A DNA stretch of 30,045 nt from CAMLQK01 sp964654135 (GCA_964654135.1 CAZZHV010000011.1:1-30045); one strand, 5' to 3'; counted from the first letter of the stretch, positions 1-8,201 are shown. Numbers and translations are program-made. The notes: a model not told the origin generated them from the sequence alone.

Positions 1-849
1 GAGCGTATTGGCAAAGATAGCGGGCAATGTACCGTCTTCATGCTGCCCGAGCGCTACAACGCTGATATTCATCTGGAGACCGGCACATTTGAGGTTGTTG
101 AAGTACCACGGGTGCTTAAAATCTCAAATTCGATCAGGCAGGCGGAAGACGCAACCGCTGCGCTAGGACTAGTTCCTGAACCGCAACACAAAAGCAAAGC
201 ATTTCAGCTTGTCCTAGATGGACAGAGCAGCATACCACGTGCATTGCGCACCGCATTTCGTTCCCATAAGGTCGATGTTCTCATGGGTAACCCACTTTTT
301 TGTAGGGATACCAAGTCGAGTTATATGGATACCTACCATATGGCCTATGCCCAAGATTATGCAACGCCCATTTCAGAGCTATTGGGCACATTCGACGCGA
401 GCAACCAGGAACAGGTTGCCCATTTCAAAAGCATTATTGATGCGTATGTCGAGATACAGCTACTGCTCTTGGAGCATGGTATGTTCGATAAGACTTTCAA
501 ATTAACTGACAATTATGGCATGTTCCCCTTTGACGTGCCTTGGTCTATGGAAGACCGCATACGAATGCTTGACCTCGGAGAGCTCACATTTGACATTGCA
601 ACGATCCTTGAACTTGTCAAAAATAAAGAATGGGAACAGATAGCCTATAGACAAGAGTGCACACCATTGCCTTCAACGCTGCAGGCGCATTTTAACCAGC
701 GCTGTGAAGAACGAATGACTACTAAAAATGTAGTTAGTCTGTGGAGAGCTGCAAAGCCGCCTTTCGACAAAGAGATTGTAATCACTAGGGTATACGATTG
801 GCGAATCCCGACTTTGCTACCACGTACACTTTGGGAAAATTTACCGTGA
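1..849 (+). CDS. Hypothetical protein, 5'-truncated by the window edge
   Basis: The reading frame is open from base 1 to a TGA at 847-849, giving 282 visible residues; an internal ATG at 40 has no convincing ribosome binding site, so the true start probably lies upstream of the window. I do not recognise the family. The visible part is soluble, without membrane segments or signal peptide, and mixes charged and aromatic residues (for example LTDNYGMFPFDVPW near the middle). It is followed by about 100 nt before the next operon, so it is probably the last gene of its transcript. Nothing in the sequence fixes a function. Confidence 0.7.
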   Translation, partial: ERIGKDSGQCTVFMLPERYNADIHLETGTFEVVEVPRVLKISNSIRQAEDATAALGLVPEPQHKSKAFQLVLDGQSSIPRALRTAFRSHKVDVLMGNPLFCRDTKSSYMDTYHMAYAQDYATPISELLGTFDASNQEQVAHFKSIIDAYVEIQLLLLEHGMFDKTFKLTDNYGMFPFDVPWSMEDRIRMLDLGELTFDIATILELVKNKEWEQIAYRQECTPLPSTLQAHFNQRCEERMTTKNVVSLWRAAKPPFDKEIVITRVYDWRIPTLLPRTLWENLP

Positions 850-914
850 TCCATAAGACAAACATGTCTCAAGATTAGCTCAAAGGAGCTCAGCTAGCTT
901 TAATTCAAGGCACG

Positions 915-920
915 TATACT
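915..920 (+). promoter_or_regulatory. -10 box of the first ABC operon
   Basis: TATACT lies 29 nt before the permease start and is followed by a short leader that carries the Shine-Dalgarno AGGAAG. No good -35 box is visible. The same TATACT motif recurs before many genes in this window. Confidence 0.45.
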
Positions 921-949
921 GCGGTCATCAGTAACAATAAAGGAAGACT

Positions 950-2311
950 ATGAACGTAGTAACCAGAGGCATTCGGAACGCATTCCGCAATACCATCCGC
1001 ACCGTTTCTATCGTGATCATCCTGGGGCTCAGCATTGCCTTGGCACTTGCCATGCTCATTGCGCGTCAGGCGGTGAGCGATAAAATAACATCAGTAAAAA
1101 GCTCAGTAGGGAACACTGTTAGTATTTCACCGGCTGGCGTCCGTGGCTTTGAGGGAGGTGGAGACGCTCTCACCACAACACAGCTCGCCAGTGTCAAAAA
1201 GCTGGCACACGTCAAATCTGTCACCGAAAGTTTGAGCGACCGCTTAACGACAGACAACACCAACCTTAAGTCAGCAGTTGATGCCGGTTCACTTGGCCAA
1301 CGCTTCTCAAGCAATAGCGGCCAAAAGGTCGAAGCACCAACGTTCGTCATGCAAGACAAAAACAGTGACGGCAGTGTAACTACATCATTTACACCACCTG
1401 TAACAGTTTTGGGCACGACTGATCCATCAAAGAGTCTTTCATCATCACAAGGTGGCGGAACTTTCACGCTCAAGAGTGGTAAAGTTTTTGCGAGCGACAG
1501 CACCGAAAATGTAGCAGTTGTTGGTTCGTCAATTGCAACCAAGAACAATCTCGAGGTTGGCTCAACGTTTACAGCCTATGGCAAAACAGTTACCGTTGTT
1601 GGTATTTTTGATGCAGGCAACACCTTCTCGAACAACCAAATCATAATGCCACTTGCAGCCGTTCAGACTTTGTCAGACCAAGCAGGCGCCATTACGAGTG
1701 CAACAGTTAACGTCGATTCGATCAACAATATTGAAAGTGTAACCACGGCAGTTAAGAAAGCTCTTGGCAGCAAGGCGGATGTAACAAACGCTGCAGCTGA
1801 AGCTGAAAGCACCATAAAGCCGCTCGAAAACATTCAGACCATTTCGCTCTATAGTCTTATCGGTTCCGTGATAGCTGGTAGCGTGATCATTCTTCTTACT
1901 ATGATTATGATCGTTCGCGAACGTCGTCGTGAAATTGGTGTCGCAAAGGCAATTGGCGCATCAAACACCACTATCATGTTGCAATTCATGACCGAAGCGA
2001 TTACGCTCACGCTACTCGGCGCAATTATTGGCATCGCCCTCGGCGTTGTAGCCGGTAACCCAATTACCAAAATGCTCGTTAATAACAGCACCAGCAGTGG
2101 TGCGACAAATACCATTCACCAAGGTGGACGCATGATGGGCGGACCTCTCCGCGGCATTGGCAACAGTGTCACTAGCGTAACCACAAATGTCGGCTGGGAT
2201 ATCATTATCTACGGCCTCGGCGCAGCAATTATAATCGCAGTCGTCGGTAGTGCAATTGCGTCCTACTTTATTGCCAAAGTCCGGCCTGCAGAAGTAATGA
2301 GGGCAGACTAA
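950..2311 (+). CDS. MacB/FtsX-type ABC transporter permease
   Basis: 453 residues with the standard layout of the MacB/LolC-like permease family: one N-terminal membrane helix (about residues 17-40), a long extracytoplasmic domain of about 260 residues, then three C-terminal helices (about 300-322, 345-370 and 420-443) with the FtsX-domain signature MIVRERRREIGVAKAIGAS between them. The extracytoplasmic domain is rich in Ser, Thr and Asn. A Shine-Dalgarno AGGAAG precedes the ATG. The stop overlaps the start of the ATPase gene by one base (TAATG), so the two are translationally coupled. Members export lipids, peptides or antibiotics, or act on cell-wall enzymes; the substrate here cannot be read from sequence. 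Confidence 0.92.
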   Translation: MNVVTRGIRNAFRNTIRTVSIVIILGLSIALALAMLIARQAVSDKITSVKSSVGNTVSISPAGVRGFEGGGDALTTTQLASVKKLAHVKSVTESLSDRLTTDNTNLKSAVDAGSLGQRFSSNSGQKVEAPTFVMQDKNSDGSVTTSFTPPVTVLGTTDPSKSLSSSQGGGTFTLKSGKVFASDSTENVAVVGSSIATKNNLEVGSTFTAYGKTVTVVGIFDAGNTFSNNQIIMPLAAVQTLSDQAGAITSATVNVDSINNIESVTTAVKKALGSKADVTNAAAEAESTIKPLENIQTISLYSLIGSVIAGSVIILLTMIMIVRERRREIGVAKAIGASNTTIMLQFMTEAITLTLLGAIIGIALGVVAGNPITKMLVNNSTSSGATNTIHQGGRMMGGPLRGIGNSVTSVTTNVGWDIIIYGLGAAIIIAVVGSAIASYFIAKVRPAEVMRAD

Positions 2312-2982
2312 TGTTAAAAGTTGAGAAAATTTCAAAGGTGTTCAACTCGGGCGACACCAAAGTTAATGCGGTGAAGGATGTAACCTTCACCGTACCCGAA
2401 GGGCAGTTCGCATCAATTATCGGCCCAAGTGGCTCAGGTAAATCAACGCTCTTGAGCATTCTGGGAGCACTCGAAAAGCCAACATCCGGCAGTATAGAAG
2501 TTGACGACAAAGACATAACTAAGCTGCATGATCACGCGCTCATCAAGTACCGCGGCCAGAAGATTGGCTTTATCTTTCAGAATTACAACCTGGTGCCAAA
2601 CTTAACCGCCATCGAAAATGTCATGCTACCTATGGAATTTGCCAAAGTGCCAAAGCAGGAGCGTCTGGAACGCGCCAAACAGCTTCTTACCCAAGTAGGG
2701 CTGGCAGATGATCAGCAACAGCGTAAGCCAGGACGTCTGAGCGGTGGACAACAGCAACGTGTAGCCATAGCTCGTGCTCTCGCCAACAAGCCAAAGCTCA
2801 TTTTGGCAGACGAACCAACAGGCAACCTCGATAGTCAGACGGGCAAGATGATCTTTGATCTTCTCCACGATCTGGCTAAAACCGAGCAAACCACTATCCT
2901 CGCCGTTACACACGATCTTTCGATAGCAGGTAAAACAGATAAGACTTTCCAACTAAAAGATGGTGAACTACAAGAAACGTAG
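2311..2982 (+). CDS. ABC transporter ATP-binding protein (MacB/LolD type)
   Basis: 223 residues, the usual size for a stand-alone LolD/MacB-class ATPase. All nucleotide-binding motifs are intact: Walker A GPSGSGKST (about residues 37-45), Q-loop FQNYNLVPNLTAIENV, signature LSGGQQQRVAIARAL, Walker B LILADEPTGNLD and the H-loop VTHD. It energises the permease encoded directly upstream. Expression is coupled through the TAATG junction. The operon ends at the hairpin terminator at 3006-3029. Confidence 0.95.
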   Translation: MLKVEKISKVFNSGDTKVNAVKDVTFTVPEGQFASIIGPSGSGKSTLLSILGALEKPTSGSIEVDDKDITKLHDHALIKYRGQKIGFIFQNYNLVPNLTAIENVMLPMEFAKVPKQERLERAKQLLTQVGLADDQQQRKPGRLSGGQQQRVAIARALANKPKLILADEPTGNLDSQTGKMIFDLLHDLAKTEQTTILAVTHDLSIAGKTDKTFQLKDGELQET

Positions 2983-3004
2983 TCCATAAAACTCCTCACC
3001 AAAA

Positions 3005-3030
3005 AACGGCCCTATTTCTGGGTCGTTTTT
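3005..3030 (+). terminator. Intrinsic terminator of the ABC operon
   Basis: AACGGCCC, a loop, then GGGTCGTT running into TTTTG. The hairpin overlaps the stop codon (3012-3014) of the convergent minus-strand gene, so the last codons of that gene lie in the stem. Confidence 0.7.
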
Positions 3031-3689
3031 GTTACCGCCAAACTCGCAAGGTAGGGCATTATGCGTTGCTGAACTGGTCTTTCGTAAAAGCCACGGCTAT
3101 CAGTATCGAGGTTAATCTCGTGCATGCGTTTACGCAAGTAGTGCATACGCACCGGCTCAACGGCATGAAGTGCCTGAATGTCGGCTCCGTCGTGCTTGCC
3201 CTCGGTACGTTGCAGCAGGGCTTTTAAGATAATGCTATCTTCGCTGCGCACAAAAGGGATATTCCATTCGCCAGATCCATGACGCACGTTAGCTTGGACA
3301 TATGGCGTCATTCTAAATGCAAAAATACCGTTAGGCGTTTGTACGTCCATGTTTGCCATGAGCTCAGCCTCTGCGTCACGGCGCACTGTTACAATCGATC
3401 GGTCTGTACCGCTAAAGTAGCTAACCTCAAAACCTTTGTTTTGAGTATCAAGTACCTCAGCAGTTTGCTCAACGTAGCTGTCGGGAACCCATAGGTCACC
3501 GTCATTAGTTACACGATGCGGCGCTCCAGTAGCTGCTTCTTGAAGCACCGCAGCGTGTAACCCTGACATAACTGCGTGTGGGATACCAGCCTCATCGAGG
3601 GCATCATGAATATCGTGTACAAGCTCATATAGCTCAACTGGTTGGGAGAGGGATTCCAGACTTGCTGATTCTGCTACAAAACGGTTCAT
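3012..3689 (-). CDS. Nucleotidyltransferase-fold protein (MNT/AbiEii-like)
   Basis: 225 residues from the ATG at 3689; a TTG two codons upstream is also possible but less likely. The N-terminal part shows a pol-beta-like minimal nucleotidyltransferase pattern: AVMSGLHAAVLQE (glycine turn after a helix) followed by TNDGDLWVPD, where two acidic residues sit as in the DxD-type metal site of MNT/AbiEii-like proteins. The C-terminal part is helical and carries KALLQRTEGKHDGADIQAL, similar to the 'K..R..KD..D' segment of that class. No antitoxin-like partner is adjacent, so a toxin-antitoxin role is not supported. It has its own promoter, and a hairpin in its leader at 3703-3720. There is no clear Shine-Dalgarno. 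Confidence 0.65.
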   Translation of the reverse strand: MNRFVAESASLESLSQPVELYELVHDIHDALDEAGIPHAVMSGLHAAVLQEAATGAPHRVTNDGDLWVPDSYVEQTAEVLDTQNKGFEVSYFSGTDRSIVTVRRDAEAELMANMDVQTPNGIFAFRMTPYVQANVRHGSGEWNIPFVRSEDSIILKALLQRTEGKHDGADIQALHAVEPVRMHYLRKRMHEINLDTDSRGFYERPVQQRIMPYLASLAVTKTTQK

Positions 3690-3702
3690 GATCAAATGAA
3701 AG

Positions 3703-3720
3703 ACGGGGCTATAACCCCGT
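3703..3720 (-). terminator. Leader hairpin upstream of the nucleotidyltransferase-like gene
   Basis: ACGGGG/CCCCGT form a perfect 6-bp stem with loop CTATAA, followed on the minus strand by TTTCATTTG. It lies between the predicted promoter (3741-3769) and the start at 3689, so it could terminate read-through from ugd or act as an attenuator. Which one it does cannot be seen. Confidence 0.45.
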
Positions 3721-3740
3721 CACCTCACTGGTATACGAAC

Positions 3741-3769
3741 ACTATACACCTACTATGTGTATGTTGCAA
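3741..3769 (-). promoter_or_regulatory. Sigma70-like promoter of the nucleotidyltransferase-like gene
   Basis: On the minus strand TTGCAA (3769-3764), a 17-nt spacer and TATAGT (3746-3741). This gives a leader of about 45 nt that contains the 3703-3720 hairpin. Confidence 0.6.
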
Positions 3770-3777
3770 GTATTTTA

Positions 3778-5094
3778 TTATTCTGGCCTACCAATACTCC
3801 TGTAAGTAAGGCCTTTTTCGCGCATTTCTTGCGTGCTAAACATGTTGCGACCGTCAAAGACGACTGGTTGCGCTAGCTGTGCCTTAAGCTCGTCGAGGGC
3901 AACATTGCGGAAAACCTTCCACTCGGTTGCGATAATCACCGCGTCAGCATCCTTAGCAGCGGCAAGTGGGTCCGGCGCAAATACGGGCATGTGCTGCCGC
4001 TCGGCAAAGTAGCGTTTTACGTTATCCATAGCTTCTGGATCAAATGCCGTCACGGTGGCGCCTGCTGTCAGTAGTTCGTCGATGATCGTTAGAGCAGGAG
4101 CTTCGCGAATGTCATCAGTGTCAGGCTTGAACGCCAAACCCCATACTGCAAAATGCATACCTTCGAGTTTGCCGTCATAAAATGCCTTGATGCGATCGAT
4201 AAAAACCATGCGTTGTACGATATTTGCCTCTAGTACAGCGTTGATAATCTTGAAATCGTAGTCGTGAGCCTCTGCCGTCTTGGCAAGTGCCTGAACATCT
4301 TTAGGAAAGCAGCTACCGCCGTATCCAATACCAGCCTGCAAAAAGCGTGAGCCGATACGTGGGTCGGTGCCCATTGCGCGCGCTACGGCCTCGGCATTCG
4401 CTCCTAAACGATCGGCCATGTTAGCAATCTCATTAATAAATGAGATTTTGGTCGCCAAAAAAGCGTTGCTTGCGTACTTAGAAAGTTCAGCTGAGTGTTC
4501 GTCCATAATAAGAAGTGGGTGATGTTCGTCGGTAAGTGGGGCGTATAACTCACGCATAATAGCCTCAGCCTGTTGAGCGGTCGTACCGATAACAACACGG
4601 TCAGGCTCCAAGAAATCGCGCACCGCAACGCCTTCACGTAGGAATTCTGGATTAGAAACAACTGCAAAATTGTCCGGGTGATTGACGGCTATACGGGCAT
4701 GGACCTGATCGGCAGTACCCACTGGCACCGTACTCTTGTCGACTACAACTGTGTACTGATCACCCAAAATACCGCCTAATGCATCTGCCACAGAAAGTAC
4801 AGCACTTAGATCGGCTGAGCCATCAGCACCTGGTGGCGTTGGCAAAGCCAAGAAAATAACCTGGCTATCTTTAATACCTTCGCGCAAATCGGTCGTAAAG
4901 TGCAGCCGACCGCGCTTTTGGTTTTCGTGTAGCAGATCTTCGAGACCGGGCTCGTAAATGGGCACTTCGCCCGCCTGCAAACGTTTAACTTTTTCTTCTA
5001 CAATGTCTATACAGGTTACGTCGTTACCAATTTCAGAAAAGCAAACCCCCGAAACTAGGCCAACGTACCCTGTGCCTATAACAGATATTTTCAT
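3778..5094 (-). CDS. ugd: UDP-glucose 6-dehydrogenase
   Basis: 438 residues, normal length for bacterial Ugd/TuaD. It oxidises UDP-glucose to UDP-glucuronate with two NAD+, supplying acidic sugar for surface polysaccharides. The Rossmann NAD-binding start MKISVIGTGYVGL is at the N-terminus, followed by the central helical dimer domain and a C-terminal UDP-binding domain containing AVWGLAFKPDTDDIREAPAL. The catalytic cysteine is present at residue 262 in GYGGSCFPKD. The start codon is preceded by no Shine-Dalgarno; instead TATCAT lies 6 nt upstream (5101-5106), which points to a leaderless transcript. Glycosyltransferase genes occur further along the window, but no polysaccharide operon surrounds this gene. 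Confidence 0.95.
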   Translation of the reverse strand: MKISVIGTGYVGLVSGVCFSEIGNDVTCIDIVEEKVKRLQAGEVPIYEPGLEDLLHENQKRGRLHFTTDLREGIKDSQVIFLALPTPPGADGSADLSAVLSVADALGGILGDQYTVVVDKSTVPVGTADQVHARIAVNHPDNFAVVSNPEFLREGVAVRDFLEPDRVVIGTTAQQAEAIMRELYAPLTDEHHPLLIMDEHSAELSKYASNAFLATKISFINEIANMADRLGANAEAVARAMGTDPRIGSRFLQAGIGYGGSCFPKDVQALAKTAEAHDYDFKIINAVLEANIVQRMVFIDRIKAFYDGKLEGMHFAVWGLAFKPDTDDIREAPALTIIDELLTAGATVTAFDPEAMDNVKRYFAERQHMPVFAPDPLAAAKDADAVIIATEWKVFRNVALDELKAQLAQPVVFDGRNMFSTQEMREKGLTYRSIGRPE

Positions 5095-5100
5095 ATACGT

Positions 5101-5106
5101 ATGATA
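5101..5106 (-). promoter_or_regulatory. -10 box placing ugd in a leaderless transcript
   Basis: TATCAT on the minus strand ends 6 nt before the ugd ATG, so transcription should begin at or next to the start codon. The -35 match (CTGAAA, 16-nt spacer) is weak. Confidence 0.45.
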
Positions 5107-5145
5107 CCAGCTACACCTTGAATTTCAGCTTAAAAGGGCATAAAA

Positions 5146-5173
5146 AGCAAAAAGACACCCGGTTAAAGGTGCC
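5146..5173 (-). terminator. Intrinsic terminator of the 92-residue gene
   Basis: On the minus strand GGCACC, a loop and GGTGTC (6 bp including one G-U), followed by TTTTTGCTTTTT. It follows the stop at 5195. Confidence 0.75.
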
Positions 5174-5194
5174 TTCCTGGCTATCGAAGACCAC

Positions 5195-5473
5195 TTACGC
5201 GAGGGCGCGTGGTGCATCACTGATATTAACAAGCGTCCACGTTGACTCATGTGTGTCAAACTTTAAGCGGTAGTCGGCGGCGCCATCAGTCATATCAAAT
5301 AACTGAATAAGGTTTTGGCCTTTCTGAACCAAGTAACGAATACCTGATTCGAGGAAGGTGTATTCCTGGCCGTCGAATTCCATTCGCTTAGGGAAACTTT
5401 TAAGTTGGGCATCATTGCGGAAGTAAACCGCGGTGATTGCAACTTCTTTGTTAATAGATACACGATTAGCCAT
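5195..5473 (-). CDS. Small hypothetical protein (92 residues)
   Basis: Unrecognised, but likely a real gene: it has a strong Shine-Dalgarno (AGGAGCT, 6 nt before the ATG) and a good terminator directly after the stop. The protein is soluble with alternating hydrophobic strands (AITAVYFRN, QEYTFLESGIRYLV, LIQLFDM, WTLVNIS), suggesting a small all-beta fold. It has no signal peptide, cysteines or membrane segment. It stands alone with its own terminator; ugd lies downstream on the same strand. Confidence 0.75.
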   Translation of the reverse strand: MANRVSINKEVAITAVYFRNDAQLKSFPKRMEFDGQEYTFLESGIRYLVQKGQNLIQLFDMTDGAADYRLKFDTHESTWTLVNISDAPRALA

Positions 5474-5885
5474 ACTTCAAGCTCCTATGGTTTTTAGTTT
5501 AGGGAAGAGGAACTGCTTCTAGCGGATAGACCGACAGCGGCAGTGAACGGCTGTGAGGAGAAGTATTTCGCCAAAGATTAATGCGCCGTCTAGACATGAT
5601 CTTTTGCATCTAACGAAAAACTGCTTGAATTTTTTAAGAAAGGATAGCAGTGACGCGAGCGCTATGCTCGGTGAGTTTGCCTCCCAAATGCATCTAAGCC
5701 TGTGAGTAGGAAGGGCCGATTCGGTCCAGCACTCACATTGCCGCTTATGATTATAGGCTTGTTGGAGCCACTATCACAAGCCTCAGTAGTTGTGAAATAT
5801 ACATCTATTCACCTCTGTTAATTACATATATTCATCCGTAAACATTGTTCTGTGACAAACTTTACCGCACGAAGCAAAAAGTATG
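5474..5885. other. Non-coding stretch with several hairpins; possible unassigned ncRNA
   Basis: About 410 nt without a supportable gene. Visible structures are a 5-bp hairpin CGAGC/GCTCG near 5660-5675, a branched hairpin GTGAGT(5702)...ACTCAC(5736) enclosing GG-CCG/CGG-CC, and a perfect 8-bp hairpin AGGCTTGT/ACAAGCCT at 5755-5783. I looked for the conserved cores of RNase P RNA, SRP RNA and tmRNA and found none. 6S RNA cannot be excluded by eye. Confidence 0.35.
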
Positions 5886-5894
5886 TGATATACT
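5886..5894 (+). promoter_or_regulatory. Extended -10 promoter of the RRM protein gene
   Basis: TGATATACT is an extended -10 (TGn plus TATACT). The -35 region is poor, as is common for extended -10 promoters. The predicted start near 5901 gives a leader of about 130 nt. Confidence 0.55.
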
Positions 5895-5900
5895 GCAGCC

Positions 5901-6033
5901 TGTTAGAGGATTAGCTGCACAGTCAATTTTTCTAACACCGTTAACAACTGCTTGAGGAGTGTAGCTTTCTGGATGATGCGTTAAATTGTTGCCCAGTTAC
6001 CTTGGCTTTATCTTATATAAGGAGACCACGATT
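5901..6033 (+). promoter_or_regulatory. Long structured 5' leader of the RRM protein
   Basis: A TGTTAGA/TCTAACA stem (about 5900-5937) with a long loop sits at the very 5' end, followed by an AT-rich stretch and the Shine-Dalgarno AGGAG 8 nt before the GTG start. Long leaders of this sort are common in mRNAs for RNA-binding and cold-shock proteins and often mediate autoregulation; that role is inferred here. Confidence 0.45.
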
Positions 6034-6378
6034 GTGGCAACAAAACTATTCGTAGGCGGACTGCCCTACAGCGTAACTGATGATGAACTGAATGAGCTTT
6101 TTGCTCCATTTGGTACCGTTACTTCAGCGAAGGTCATCATCGACCGCGAAACTAACCGTTCAAAGGGCTTCGGCTTTGTTGAAATGGAAAATGACGACGA
6201 AGCAAAGGCAGCTATCGCTGATTTGCACGACAAAGAAGTTGGTGGCCGTAAAATCGCCGTTAACGAAGCTCGTCCACAAGAGCGTCGCGAACGTTCATTT
6301 GGCGGTGACCGTGGCGGTTTCGGTGGTGGTAACGGCGGTGGACGCCGTGACAGCTTTGGTGGCGGTCGACGCTACTAA
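6034..6378 (+). CDS. RRM-domain RNA-binding protein with glycine/arginine tail
   Basis: 114 residues. A single RNA recognition motif spans about residues 1-82, with RNP2 KLFVGGLPY at the N-terminus and RNP1 KGFGFVEM around residue 45. A Gly/Arg-rich tail (repeated GGDRGG/GGGRR) follows, as in cyanobacterial Rbp and similar bacterial RRM proteins. The GTG at 6034 is preferred over an upstream in-frame ATG at 5986, because AGGAG lies 8 nt before it and the RRM begins directly after it. The protein probably binds single-stranded RNA. It converges on a helicase gene across a shared terminator; an RRM plus helicase pair suggests RNA remodelling, perhaps at low temperature, which is inference. Confidence 0.93.
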   Translation: MATKLFVGGLPYSVTDDELNELFAPFGTVTSAKVIIDRETNRSKGFGFVEMENDDEAKAAIADLHDKEVGGRKIAVNEARPQERRERSFGGDRGGFGGGNGGGRRDSFGGGRRY

Positions 6379-6405
6379 AACCATCTAACCGCTTTCAGGT
6401 TATAT

Positions 6406-6435
6406 AAAATAACCCCTCACACGAGGGGTTATTTT
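6406..6435. terminator. Bidirectional intrinsic terminator
   Basis: AAAATAACCCCTC, loop ACAC, GAGGGGTTATTTT: a 13-bp perfect stem with A-rich and T-rich flanks. It serves both the RRM gene (plus) and the helicase gene (minus, stop at 6457). Confidence 0.9.
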
Positions 6436-6456
6436 TATTGGAACGGTCAGTCTTGC

Positions 6457-7692
6457 TTAGTAACGGTTTTCGATAAACGTCAACGCGTAACCCATACGGC
6501 CAGCGCGACCTGCGCGACCAATACGGTGTACGTAATCTTCGTAGGCTTGCGGAGTCGTGTAGTTAATAACATGGGTAATGTCAGAAACGTCGATACCACG
6601 GGCAGCAACGTCAGTTGCAACGAGGATGTTTACGTCATTTTTCTTAAAGCGCTTGAGGGCGCGTTCACGTTGGCCTTGAGATTTACCACCATGAATAGCG
6701 TCAGCAGAGAAGCCACGATTCTGGAGTTCTTTGCTCAAAGCTTCTACGTTACGCTGAGTTTCGTCAAAAACGAGAACCTTAGCAACGGCTTCGTCGTTAA
6801 GAATGTTATGAAGCTTTTCGATCTTGTCAGCACGGTCGCCGTAACGAACAACGTCTTGTTCGACGTTTTCGCTGGTGATACCAGTTTTAACAGAGATTGT
6901 AACGTGATCTTCCTTAAGGAAGGTGTTGATCAAGAGTTCAATCTTGCGGTCCATGGTAGCTGAGAAGAAGAATGACTGGCGATCAGCTTGGAGCGCACCA
7001 ACGATTTGGCGCATGTCGTCAATGAAACCCATGTCCATCATGCGGTCAACTTCGTCCAATACAACCATGTTGAAGGTTGAGAGGTCGAGTGTACCACGTT
7101 CCATGTGGTCCTTAATACGACCAGGAGTACCGATAACGATACGTGGGTTAGCACGCAAGTCGCGGAGCTGGACACCCATAGGTGAGCCACCAATAAGAAG
7201 TGCGCCGAACAAACCGCTACGCTTAGCGATTTCGCGACATTCTTCTTCGATCTGCTGAGCAAGTTCGCGAGTTGGAGCAATAATGAGCACCTTAGCGTCT
7301 TCTTCAGACATCAGGCGGTGCAAGACAGGTACAGCAAAGGCTGCAGTCTTACCGGTACCGGTGTTAGCGATACCAACAATGTCTTTACCTTCAAGACCTA
7401 CAGGGATAGCTTGATCCTGAATAGGAGATGGAGCTACGTAGCCCTTGAATGAAAGGTTGTTTTTAATAAGTTCTTCGACGGCAAAGTCCTCAAATGAGTG
7501 AACAGGAGTAAACGTTACTTCTGCGCGTGGCTTAGCAGCCTGGATGAAACGGCTTGGGTCGATATATTGCTTTGTTGGCTTACGGCGACCACCGCTACGA
7601 CCACCAAAACCACCTGAGCGTGAGCCGAAGCTGCGCTGACCGCGATTTTGAGAGCGTGAAGAATATGATGATTTGTTATTGTTATAAGGCAT
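6457..7692 (-). CDS. DEAD-box-family ATP-dependent RNA helicase
   Basis: 411 residues. The N-terminal 55 residues are a Ser/Gly/Arg-rich low-complexity tail. The helicase core follows in order: Q-motif PSPIQDQAIP, Walker A ANTGTGKT, Ia PTRELAQQ, TPGR, motif II DEVD (D213-D216), SAT, motif V ATDVAARGID and VI HRIGRAGRAG. Motif II normally reads DEAD; the third residue here is Val, but the catalytic Asp and Glu are kept, so ATPase activity is expected. The protein ends soon after motif VI, so there is no C-terminal RNA-binding extension; the basic tail is at the N-terminus instead. The likely role is RNA duplex unwinding in ribosome assembly or RNA decay. The upstream leader of about 100 nt and the extended -10 promoter resemble those of the convergent RRM gene. 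Confidence 0.95.
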   Translation of the reverse strand: MPYNNNKSSYSSRSQNRGQRSFGSRSGGFGGRSGGRRKPTKQYIDPSRFIQAAKPRAEVTFTPVHSFEDFAVEELIKNNLSFKGYVAPSPIQDQAIPVGLEGKDIVGIANTGTGKTAAFAVPVLHRLMSEEDAKVLIIAPTRELAQQIEEECREIAKRSGLFGALLIGGSPMGVQLRDLRANPRIVIGTPGRIKDHMERGTLDLSTFNMVVLDEVDRMMDMGFIDDMRQIVGALQADRQSFFFSATMDRKIELLINTFLKEDHVTISVKTGITSENVEQDVVRYGDRADKIEKLHNILNDEAVAKVLVFDETQRNVEALSKELQNRGFSADAIHGGKSQGQRERALKRFKKNDVNILVATDVAARGIDVSDITHVINYTTPQAYEDYVHRIGRAGRAGRMGYALTFIENRY

Positions 7693-7796
7693 TTTAGAAT
7701 AGATCCTTTGGGATTTTAGTTATTTTTGAGTCGATTGTTGATAAGAATCGAGCAAAAAATACTTAAGTACCCACGATCCATCTAAACAATATACTT

Positions 7797-7804
7797 ATTA
7801 TAGC
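7797..7804 (-). promoter_or_regulatory. Extended -10 promoter of the helicase gene
   Basis: TATAAT preceded by TGC on the minus strand, with CTGGCA as -35 at an 18-nt spacing. It gives a leader of about 100 nt before the ATG at 7692. Confidence 0.55.
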
Positions 7805-7871
7805 ACATTGGCTATGGAAATGCCAGTACTTATGGCTAAATAATTAACATAATATTAACTATCTGAGGTGC

Positions 7872-8201
7872 TTAGAACGCACTGCGCATAAATTGCTGCC
7901 ATTTTCGCATAAGGAATGCGCGTCGCTGGCGGCGTACACCAGCATCTGGCTCAGCATTTGCAGCGCTGACAACCGCCATTCGGCCCATGAGATCGAACGT
8001 TGCAGAACTATTTTGCACCTCTTGTGAGCGACGCATTGTCCATGAGCGATATCGGTTACGTGCCTGTGCACGACGTGCCTCATACCACTGAGCGAGAGCG
8101 CGTCGCTTGGCAATCTTTAGTTCGGCGGGTTCGCTACGGTCGGGTGACGAAGTAATGCGATTACCGTTATTAAATAGGGAAGGGTTGGGAGCATTTTCCA
8201 T
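7872..8201 (-). CDS. Small basic hypothetical protein (109 residues)
   Basis: Unrecognised. Supported by an excellent Shine-Dalgarno (AGGAGG, 6 nt before the ATG at 8201). The sequence is rich in Arg, Ala and Gln, with a long helical stretch from about residue 25 to the end (AELKIAKRRALAQWYEARRAQARNR is a basic helix); no signal peptide or membrane segment is visible. The gene lies downstream of the prepilin-like gene on the same strand, about 107 nt apart; a GTATCA/TGATAC hairpin lies between them near 8244-8265. It could bind nucleic acid, but that is only a composition argument. Confidence 0.6.
   Translation of the reverse strand: MENAPNPSLFNNGNRITSSPDRSEPAELKIAKRRALAQWYEARRAQARNRYRSWTMRRSQEVQNSSATFDLMGRMAVVSAANAEPDAGVRRQRRAFLMRKWQQFMRSAF

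Noticed and set aside
3012..3689. Type IV toxin-antitoxin or abortive infection module
   Set aside because: Only a nucleotidyltransferase-like fold is visible; no antitoxin or HEPN partner gene is adjacent.
5640..5790. SRP RNA, tmRNA or RNase P RNA
   Set aside because: None of the conserved core sequences of these RNAs is found on either strand; only generic hairpins are present.
5986..6033. Longer N-terminus of the RRM protein starting at 5986
   Set aside because: The extra 16 codons span the Shine-Dalgarno of the GTG start, and the RRM begins directly at 6034.
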